Origin: Stieleria marina | GTDB lineage: Bacteria; Planctomycetota; Planctomycetia; Pirellulales; Pirellulaceae | Length of the DNA stretch: 64,000 nucleotides | Assembly: GCA_007741555.1 (NCBI GenBank) | Contig: CP036526.1 | Coordinates: forward strand, 5,270,001 to 5,334,000 | Direction of reading: 5' to 3' | Shown: piece after piece, positions 57,272 to 64,000 of the stretch | How the letters are laid out: each line of letters starts with the position of its first letter | Numbering within the stretch: position 1 is the stretch's first letter | The notes under the pieces: model-generated | What the model was told of the DNA's origin: nothing | Databases searched by the model: none | What the model saw: only the letters and a program-made list of their open reading frames with translations | Program-made: the position numbers and the translations under genes

Positions 57272-58039
57272 ATGACTGTTGATCCTGTAGACGAAACCGA
57301 AGCATCCCAAGAATCCAGCGAAGTGGAATCCAATTCGCAGGAAGCAACAGCCCAGGAAACGGCTGATAGCGATGCGCCGCAGGATGAACAATCGCCCGAA
57401 GACGATTCGTCGGATGCGGAATTGTCCGATATCGATGCTGCGGCAGACGACGCCGCCGCGGCTGGCGAAGATGCTGGCGACCAGGTCGATGGCCCCAAGA
57501 TGGATTGGTACATCTTGAAAGTGGCGTTCAATCGCGAAGATTCGATCGCAGACGCACTTCGCAAACGCGTCAAAATGGAAGGCATGGAAGAATTCTTTGG
57601 CGAAATCGTCGTGCCTACCGAAGACGTTGCGACGTTTACGCGTGATGGCAAACGACGGATCTCAAAACGTAAGCTTCTGCCTGGCTACATTATGGCCAAC
57701 ATGATCATCAATGATGACACATGGTTTCTGGTCCGCGAAACGGGCGGAATCAGCGATTTCACCGGGGCCGCTGGCAAACCCATGCCGATGGAACCGTCCG
57801 ACATTGAACGATTCGTCAACAAGCCGGAACTGGATGATGACGAAGAAGAAGCACCGATCAAGACAGCGATCCCATTCAAAGTGGGCGACCGAGTTCGCGT
57901 GAAGGAAGGAAACTTCGAGAACCAAGAAGGCGACGTCGAAGAGGTGGACGAAGCAAGCGGTCGAATTACTGTGATCATTAACATTTTTGGTCGCAGTGTT
58001 CCAATGGAGTTGGATCACTGGCAGGTCGAGCCTCTGTAG
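57272..58039 (+). CDS. nusG: Transcription termination/antitermination factor NusG with acidic N-terminal extension
   Basis: 255 residues against about 180 in most bacteria. The first ~75 residues are rich in Glu, Asp, Ser and Ala (VDETEASQESSEVESNSQEA). The NGN domain follows (DWYILKVAFNREDSIADALR, RKLLPGYIMANMIINDD, VRETGGISDFTG), then the KOW domain (FKVGDRVRVKEGNFENQEGD, NIFGRSVPMELDHWQVE). It binds RNA polymerase and links transcription to ribosomes or Rho. The acidic extension is probably unstructured. Confidence 0.97.
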   Translation: MTVDPVDETEASQESSEVESNSQEATAQETADSDAPQDEQSPEDDSSDAELSDIDAAADDAAAAGEDAGDQVDGPKMDWYILKVAFNREDSIADALRKRVKMEGMEEFFGEIVVPTEDVATFTRDGKRRISKRKLLPGYIMANMIINDDTWFLVRETGGISDFTGAAGKPMPMEPSDIERFVNKPELDDDEEEAPIKTAIPFKVGDRVRVKEGNFENQEGDVEEVDEASGRITVIINIFGRSVPMELDHWQVEPL

Positions 58040-58154
58040 GCCACCTCCCCAACGAACAACGTATTTCCTAAACTCACGCAACGTTCTTGATGATTCACGC
58101 CAACTGGCTGAATGAGCGACCTGCAAATCAGAAGCAAACGAAGAAGATTCAATC

Positions 58155-58580
58155 ATGGCAAAGCAAGTAACCGGACAGGCTAAGTTTCAAGTTCCCGGCG
58201 GCCAAGCAACCCCCGCCCCACCGGTTGGTACATCGCTTGGTAAGTTCGGCGTTAACCTTGGTCAATTCGTCCAAGCATTCAATGACCGGACCAAGGAATA
58301 CAACGGAACTCCGATTCCTGTCATCGTGACGGTCTACAACGACCGTAGCTTTGACTTTATCACCAAGAGCCCTCCTGCTGCTTCACTACTGAAGCAGGCT
58401 GCTGGGATTGCCAAGGGCAGCGGCGTGCCAAACAAAGACAAGGTCGCCAAAGTGACTCGCGCTCAGTGCAGCGAAATCGCCGAAAAGAAAATGGCCGACC
58501 TCAACGCTCGCAGCATCGATCAGGCAACCCGCATGATCGAAGGAACCGCACGCAGCATGGGCATCGACGTCGAAGGCTAA
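58155..58580 (+). CDS. rplK: 50S ribosomal protein L11
   Basis: 141 residues, the normal length. [58 protein letters not shown] and [20 protein letters not shown] follow the L11 consensus. It forms the GTPase-associated region of the 50S subunit with 23S rRNA. It starts 115 bases after nusG. The usual partner rplA does not follow. Confidence 0.98.
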   Translation: MAKQVTGQAKFQVPGGQATPAPPVGTSLGKFGVNLGQFVQAFNDRTKEYNGTPIPVIVTVYNDRSFDFITKSPPAASLLKQAAGIAKGSGVPNKDKVAKVTRAQCSEIAEKKMADLNARSIDQATRMIEGTARSMGIDVEG

Positions 58581-58933
58581 ACGCAACGCGTTTGCCTGCG
58601 ACTACCTCCTTACTCTTTGCCGCACAACCTGAGGCGAAGAGACGTGCACAATCGCCGGCTCACCCCGGCTTCTCTTGATTGGACCTCGGAGCACCAGGTC
58701 CTTTGTGCCCCCGCAATACGCCCGATGATTTCACCTCGTGGACGGGCACACTGGCGATCAATTGCTTTGACAACTTCTTTGTCGTAGGGCTTCGGCAATC
58801 CAAGCCTTGTTCCGCAACACGCGTTCGCTACGTTACATGCGCCGATCGCTGTGGCGATTACCCTTCATGAGAATTGTTATCGGGCAACTGCTGATACAGC
58901 CATCACGGCCAGCGAACCACTATCGGGCATCAA
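58581..58933. other. Gap between rplK and a convergent kinase gene
   Basis: About 350 bases with no gene. A short hairpin GCCGG, loop CTCACC, CCGGC at 58654-58669 followed by TTCTCTT could be a weak terminator. No start of rplA is seen. Confidence 0.45.
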
Positions 58934-61900
58934 CTAGCCCGTCATCTTTACGGTATAGATTCTCTCGAAGTGCTCCGGGTTGGCGATTGAACAGGAATGC
59001 ATGCGATGGTGCAAAACCCCGTGCCATTCTCCGGTTTCCAAATGCTTGATCTGATCGCTTGCCGCTAGGTCGATCGGAGCCAAACCTTGCTCCCTGGCAA
59101 GCTGACGAGCCGAAACCAGATGCTGGCGACTCTGCGTCGGATTCTGTGTCAAACTGCAAACGATCCCGGCGTACAAAGACGAGATCGCATCAGTGCACGG
59201 CAATCGCTCCGAACGCAGCTTACCTAGGCACCGCTTTGCAATGCCTTCCCATTTCGCATCGCCGTTTTCTTTCAGCAGATGGATCGCAGCCAATGCTCCA
59301 AACTGACTCGCTAGGACACGTGCCAACTGCAACCTTGATAAATGTGACTTTGACAATTGAAGATCAAATGACAACCACGTTTCGTGCGCCTTTTGGTAGT
59401 CGCCTTTGTACAAGTCCATCTGAATCGCGGTTGCAAACTGAAACAACTCAGCGACGTGTCCGGCGTGCGAAAAATTTTCGTCATTCACGCGACTGACATC
59501 GCACAGCGAATCCACGTCGTCTTGCATCAGCCAGCTTGCACTGGCAAATCCGCTGGACGCCAAAAAATGGGTCAGTCGATCGTCTCTGCGTTTGGAATCT
59601 TCGACCAATGTGTCACACAGCGAAACGAATCCTTCCCACTCCCCGGTGTACCATTTGGCGGCTATCCCCAACCACTGCACCTCGCTCTCCTGCCGTCGAC
59701 AAGACAGTGGGTGTGATTGGTATGCCTTCACCGCCGACAAAACGGTGGCATCGACAGCCTGCCAATCCATTGACAACACATTCACCAATGTTTTGGCAGC
59801 CCAGTAATCCCCTGCGGCACGGTAGCCATCATCAATCGCGACCGACTGAATTTCTCTCAACAGTTCCTGACCGCGATTTCGTCTTGCTCCACCATCGCAA
59901 CACGCAAATGCTGCCGACGCGATCATGGAACCGACCTGCTGACTTACCGAACCATGCTGCTGAACATGCTTGGCAACCTCCAGGAATAACTCGGTCGCAA
60001 AGGGAACATTAAAAAAGATCATCGGGCGTACCAAACTGCTGGCCAAGTCCATTCGTTCGGCAACGTCACTGGCCAGCATCGCGCTGTCGGATGATCCGGT
60101 ACGAATCGATTGCCTACGAAAATGATTGTGCCGAATCATCTTCAGTCCACGTGTTGCGACCGCCAGCCACTGGATCTTGGCATCGACCTTTGGCAGATTG
60201 AGTTTGACGACCAGCTGGTCGAGCAGCTTTCGCGACTGGTCGAAGCGTCCCGAGCCGATCAGCAATTTGGTGGCTTCGACTTCATGGCTTCGCTTGATTT
60301 CGTCTCCCTCGGAGAGATCAACCAATTCCAGATGGCAGTTGGCGGCAAGCGTGGGCTGGTCGCCCGCGACGAACAGCCGCGCCGCTTCGCGTAGGTGATG
60401 AGCTTTGCTTTCCGAATCAATGGAGGCCACTTTTGCGTGCCAGGTCCCAGCTTCGCTAAACGCAAACGATCGCTCGGATTCAATTGCGGCCAGCTTGGCG
60501 TACGGCACCGCTTCGGACGGCCGATTCGCATCAATCAAGTGCCCGGCAATTCTTCCCGCCTGCTTACTTTCAATGCGCAATTCGACGGCACCGGCGTCAT
60601 TACCGGCGGAGCCTTCATTCCCAGCTCCGTCCACCGGAGCACTCGGGTCTGAAGATTTGGGCGTCGAATTTCCCGCATTCTCATTCTCACTTCTTAGAAA
60701 GTCGGCCCAAGCAAGGTTTGCCGTGCGACATTCCGATGGGCCCAACTTTGCGATCACGCCGTCACAGACGCGATCGTGGATCATCGAAACACAATCCCCC
60801 CCAGTCGCGTCATCCATGACCAAGCGATGGTTGACCAATTCGCTGACCGCAATCTCGATCACGTCGCCCAAATTGGTAAGTTTCTCCAACTGATCTATCG
60901 ACACAGCACAGTCGGCCGTCGCGATCAACGGCAACAGCCACCTGGCTTCGTCACTGAGCCGCATGACGCGATGTTGGCACAGCCGATCCAGGTTGCCCAA
61001 CCGTGCGAGCGCCGAATCGGCATCGGAGGCGCTCAGATGCAGCAATCCACCCGGCCGAAACTCATCGGCTAGCTCGCTCAAGCGGAAGGGATTTCCTGCG
61101 GCAACTTCGGCGAGTTCTGCTATTTCGGCGTCGTTGACGGTGACCGACCAGCGTTTAGCCGATTCAAGCAACATCTTGATGGCGACATGGTTCGGCAACG
61201 GATTCAACTTCATCACTCGACAAGGTTCTTGCTGCTGAATCGTCTCTTTGTTTCGCGAAATGGTGATGATGCCAAGCATTGCCCCGCCAGCGACCTGCAG
61301 TTCATCCAAGACGGAGCAAGAATCGATGTCAGCCCATTGCACGTCATCGACGATTAAAATCAGTGGCCCGACACGACGTAGCTGAACGCTCAGCTTAACG
61401 GCAGCCGACAAAGCGTCGGCACGGTCCTGTCCGCTCGCAGCAGTCTGCATTCGCATGCTCTTCTTGACAACATCTTTCAGCACAGGAAAGGCTTGATGCA
61501 GTATTTCTGCACTGACAGGATCCACATGCAATGCATGTCGATCATTGCTGATGTAACGGCTAGCGATCTGATCGGCAAACTGGTCAAAGGCCTGCATCGG
61601 CTGACTATCGCGTGGTCGACAGCGGGCGCGAAAAACTTGCCCCCAGCGAAGCGACTTTAAGTGACGCTCGACAGCGTCGATGAGCCCTGTTTTCCCGATG
61701 CCCGAATCTCCATGAATGTGAATTCGACCGCTGGAGCCTTCGTAGACTTCGCCGATCCAATCACAGATCTGTTGAAATTCCGTTTCGCGTCCAAACAGCG
61801 GTTGTCCGCCCATGTAGATCGTACTTTTACCGATTGGCATTCCCAAACGAGCCACTTGCATTGCGGTGGGCCGATCTCTCGCATCGACCTGTAACATCTC

Positions 61901-62779
61901 CAAGACGCCATCACGCAAGACTTCGGGAATCGAACCGCTCAACTCATCGACGGCCGACGAAATCAAAAGCGCATCCTGCGATTTGTCGTCTTTGTCGCGA
62001 GCCCATTTGTTTCGTCCCGTGATCGCGTGCAGGAATTCCAGGATGACCAATCCCAGGCTAAATATTTCACCAGCCGGCGTGTAATGCTGATCAAAATAGG
62101 CTTCCGGAGCGATGTACCGGAGCGTACCGGCGATGTAATCCCGGTAGCACTGAGAGTCCAATTCGGCGTCAAACGTTCCGACCAAACCGTAGTCGATGAT
62201 CTTGCCTACGTCATTGCGATCGACCATCAAATTCGATGGCTTGATGTCGCGATGCAGCAATCCATTTGAATGCATCGCAGCCAGCCCAGCTGCGTAGTCG
62301 CGAGTCAACGAAAGCAATTTGCTCAACGCGATGTGCTGATCCAATCGCCGCAGCCGCCGACGCGACTTTGCCAACGTCATTCCGTGGATCTCTTCCATCG
62401 AAAGCGCGACGTAGTCACCAAGCCGGTGCAATTGGTCGACACGCAGAAGATTGGCATGCCGCATCCCCATCATGCGACGAAAGCCAATTCGATCGCGGCG
62501 GATGTCACTTTGATTGGGACGAATCAAGATCTTCAGTGCGCAGCTACGCCGTGACACCGTGTCCAACGCGCGAAACACGCATCCACTGGAGCCGCGTCCT
62601 AGCAGCTTTTCAAGATGGAACTCGCCGCAAAGCTGCCCAACTTCAAACGGCAGGGCTGCTTTGCCGTGGTCGTCATCCGACCAATGCGTATCGCGATCGC
62701 CTTGAACCCGAATATCGGTATCCGAGCCATCATCGTCATCTGGCAGGAGCAAGTCATCTTCGTCGTCGTCATCAATCAT
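58934..62779 (-). CDS. Ser/Thr kinase fused to an AAA-type ATPase and helical tail
   Basis: 1281 residues. A very acidic leader (DDDDEDDLLLPDDDDGSD) is followed by a kinase domain (about 50-310) with LLGRGSSGCVFRAL, CALKILIRP and HRDIKPSNLMV near 178. KIIDYGLVG replaces DFG by DYG. A predicted-ATPase domain starts near 330: GRETEFQQICDWIGEVYEG, Walker A GDSGIGKTGLID near 358 and Walker B LILIVDDVQWADID near 476. The remaining ~700 residues are helical and TPR-like without clear motif. No membrane segment is evident, so it is probably cytosolic. The layout is like bacterial PknK/STAND-type signalling proteins. It converges on rplK. Confidence 0.92.
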   Translation of the reverse strand: MIDDDDEDDLLLPDDDDGSDTDIRVQGDRDTHWSDDDHGKAALPFEVGQLCGEFHLEKLLGRGSSGCVFRALDTVSRRSCALKILIRPNQSDIRRDRIGFRRMMGMRHANLLRVDQLHRLGDYVALSMEEIHGMTLAKSRRRLRRLDQHIALSKLLSLTRDYAAGLAAMHSNGLLHRDIKPSNLMVDRNDVGKIIDYGLVGTFDAELDSQCYRDYIAGTLRYIAPEAYFDQHYTPAGEIFSLGLVILEFLHAITGRNKWARDKDDKSQDALLISSAVDELSGSIPEVLRDGVLEMLQVDARDRPTAMQVARLGMPIGKSTIYMGGQPLFGRETEFQQICDWIGEVYEGSSGRIHIHGDSGIGKTGLIDAVERHLKSLRWGQVFRARCRPRDSQPMQAFDQFADQIASRYISNDRHALHVDPVSAEILHQAFPVLKDVVKKSMRMQTAASGQDRADALSAAVKLSVQLRRVGPLILIVDDVQWADIDSCSVLDELQVAGGAMLGIITISRNKETIQQQEPCRVMKLNPLPNHVAIKMLLESAKRWSVTVNDAEIAELAEVAAGNPFRLSELADEFRPGGLLHLSASDADSALARLGNLDRLCQHRVMRLSDEARWLLPLIATADCAVSIDQLEKLTNLGDVIEIAVSELVNHRLVMDDATGGDCVSMIHDRVCDGVIAKLGPSECRTANLAWADFLRSENENAGNSTPKSSDPSAPVDGAGNEGSAGNDAGAVELRIESKQAGRIAGHLIDANRPSEAVPYAKLAAIESERSFAFSEAGTWHAKVASIDSESKAHHLREAARLFVAGDQPTLAANCHLELVDLSEGDEIKRSHEVEATKLLIGSGRFDQSRKLLDQLVVKLNLPKVDAKIQWLAVATRGLKMIRHNHFRRQSIRTGSSDSAMLASDVAERMDLASSLVRPMIFFNVPFATELFLEVAKHVQQHGSVSQQVGSMIASAAFACCDGGARRNRGQELLREIQSVAIDDGYRAAGDYWAAKTLVNVLSMDWQAVDATVLSAVKAYQSHPLSCRRQESEVQWLGIAAKWYTGEWEGFVSLCDTLVEDSKRRDDRLTHFLASSGFASASWLMQDDVDSLCDVSRVNDENFSHAGHVAELFQFATAIQMDLYKGDYQKAHETWLSFDLQLSKSHLSRLQLARVLASQFGALAAIHLLKENGDAKWEGIAKRCLGKLRSERLPCTDAISSLYAGIVCSLTQNPTQSRQHLVSARQLAREQGLAPIDLAASDQIKHLETGEWHGVLHHRMHSCSIANPEHFERIYTVKMTG

Positions 62780-62911
62780 GGAAGCGATCGTTGGGCAAGC
62801 ACAAAGAGTCCAGCGTTCGCGCCAATCAATCGCGCGCCGCGGTGGACTGAATGCCTAACATTGTAAACGTGCGGGCTGCACGTTACTTGCCGTCGCGACA
62901 AATAAATCCGT

Positions 62912-64000
62912 TCACTGTGCCAAGACGGCGTAAATACTTAACACGGCAAGGACCAGCAGACCGCCAACGATCGGTGCAGGCTTCCACGGCGTTAGATCAA
63001 CTGCTTTGGCATCTTGTTGCACATACGGCTGATCGCGTTTCATACCAGCCAATTCGCTCAGCGCCCATTGAAAGCCCAACAGGCCAACGAAAACGGCACC
63101 CATAAAATGATAACCCGAGTGAAAATAGGTTTTCACCCAGCCGTCGACAGCCGCGACACCTGCCGATTCGCTGACGGTGCCGTCAAAAAACGTCCCCCAC
63201 AGCATGACGACAAGCCCGACCAATGCGGTGATCACAGCTGATCTGCCACTTGCGGTCCGGTTCGCGAACCCGAACAAAATGATCGCAAGCAACGGAATAA
63301 AGTAGACGCCGTTGAGCGACTGAAAGTAACCGAAAATACCATCACGCCCCATGAACACGAGTGGTGCCGCAATCGCCGACAAAACTGCCACAACGGCGCT
63401 ACAGATCTGGCCGCTGCGAACCACATCAAGATGACTTGCGTCGGGTTTGAGCACCTGTTTGTACACGCCCAGCGAGAAAAGCGTGGCACTTGAATTCAGG
63501 ACTGAATTGAAAGTCGATAAAATCGATCCCACCACGACAGCCGCAAAGAATCCCGTCAAAGCGCTGGGCAAAACCAATCGCACCAACGAACCATAAACCA
63601 GATCATTGTTGCGTTCTCCGCTGGCATCTAGCAACGTTGTATTGAAAGCCTCATTGGACTGCGCAATGTGCAACGCCAGGATGCCCGGCAAAATCAAAAT
63701 CAGTGGTGCCAGGATTTTAAAGAACGCAGCAAGCAACACGCCCTTCTGTCCTTCGGCAAGATTCTTGGCACCGAACGTCCGTTGAATGATTTGCTGATTG
63801 GTACACCAGTAGAAAAAGTTGAGCAACAAAACACCGGTAAACAACGGGGCGATGCTGTCGATGTCTTCGCCCTCCCTACCAATCGACACGAATGCGTCCG
63901 GATTCTCTTTACTTACCACTTCAAACACATCCATGATCGAACCTTCTGCGCCGGCGACATAACGCAGTGCAAAGTACGTGATCAACGAACCTCCGACCAA
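62912..64000 (-). CDS. Sodium:solute symporter (SSS family), 5' end cut by window edge
   Basis: The frame is open to the right edge and gives the C-terminal ~362 residues. About eight membrane segments are visible. GVLLLNFFYWCTNQQIIQRT, SALTGFFAAVVVGSILSTFN and LNSSATLFSLGVYKQ match the sugar-transporting branch of the SSS family. SILSTFNSVLNSS holds the sodium-site Ser/Thr of segment 8. It would import a sugar or related solute with sodium. Substrate cannot be assigned. The start codon is outside. Confidence 0.92.
   Translation of the reverse strand: MVGGSLITYFALRYVAGAEGSIMDVFEVVSKENPDAFVSIGREGEDIDSIAPLFTGVLLLNFFYWCTNQQIIQRTFGAKNLAEGQKGVLLAAFFKILAPLILILPGILALHIAQSNEAFNTTLLDASGERNNDLVYGSLVRLVLPSALTGFFAAVVVGSILSTFNSVLNSSATLFSLGVYKQVLKPDASHLDVVRSGQICSAVVAVLSAIAAPLVFMGRDGIFGYFQSLNGVYFIPLLAIILFGFANRTASGRSAVITALVGLVVMLWGTFFDGTVSESAGVAAVDGWVKTYFHSGYHFMGAVFVGLLGFQWALSELAGMKRDQPYVQQDAKAVDLTPWKPAPIVGGLLVLAVLSIYAVLAQ

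Overview
The window looks like the chromosome of a planctomycete, most likely a marine Pirellulales bacterium close to Rhodopirellula. I infer this from the mix of gene families and not from a marker gene comparison. The families are a formylglycine-type sulfatase, a giant protein with the Pirellula/Verrucomicrobium-type dehydrogenase and haem domains, two YHYH-domain proteins, planctomycete-style ECF sigma factors, three large Ser/Thr kinases with repeat or ATPase tails, and exported EF-hand proteins with glycine-rich linkers. Gene starts often lack a clear Shine-Dalgarno sequence. Several insertion-sequence remnants are present. No rRNA or CRISPR array was seen.

Layout. (1) 1-5581: a periplasmic nitrate reductase locus. 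napD-napA run leftward off the edge. Divergently, a tetrahaem cytochrome c, a four-cluster ferredoxin and an NrfD-type membrane protein form a likely quinol dehydrogenase for NapA. (2) 5628-6327: patchwork of two opposed IS3-family transposase fragments and an EF-hand remnant. (3) 6977-8613: a two-gene unit of unknown exported proteins, the second with a possible NlpC/P60-like Cys/His arrangement. (4) 8817-14543: a leftward group of two exported proteins, a YHYH-domain protein, a response regulator and a histidine kinase. (5) 14840-20013: an IS fragment, then a giant kinase-TPR protein with its ECF sigma factor. (6) 20735-25377: RND pump plus adaptor. (7) 25529-35531: sulfatase-YHYH fusion, DUF1566 protein, then divergently an ECF sigma factor, an EF-hand/deiodinase-like protein and a kinase. 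Long inverted repeats separate these. (8) 35764-45317: two decayed genes, a MarR regulator, a 2163-residue multidomain protein (ThuA, dehydrogenase, HEAT, cytochrome c, two esterases), a xylanase remnant and another esterase. This looks like a hemicellulose-related locus. (9) 45640-46632: a truncated integrase beside tRNA-Leu, probably the scar of an integrated element. (10) 47056-53739: GntR regulator, ABC transporter, an anchored companion protein and a metallo-beta-lactamase-fold protein. (11) 54046-58580: the conserved tRNA-Thr-Tyr-Gly-Thr / tuf / tRNA-Trp / secE / nusG / rplK cluster, which stops after rplK where rplA-rplJ-rplL-rpoBC would usually follow. (12) 58934-64000: a kinase-ATPase fusion and the 3' part of a sodium/solute symporter.

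Regulation recurs as a theme. Two ECF sigma factors lie beside large Ser/Thr kinases, one two-component pair overlaps translationally, and MarR and GntR genes each stand at the head of their own cluster with palindromic sequences in the upstream DNA.
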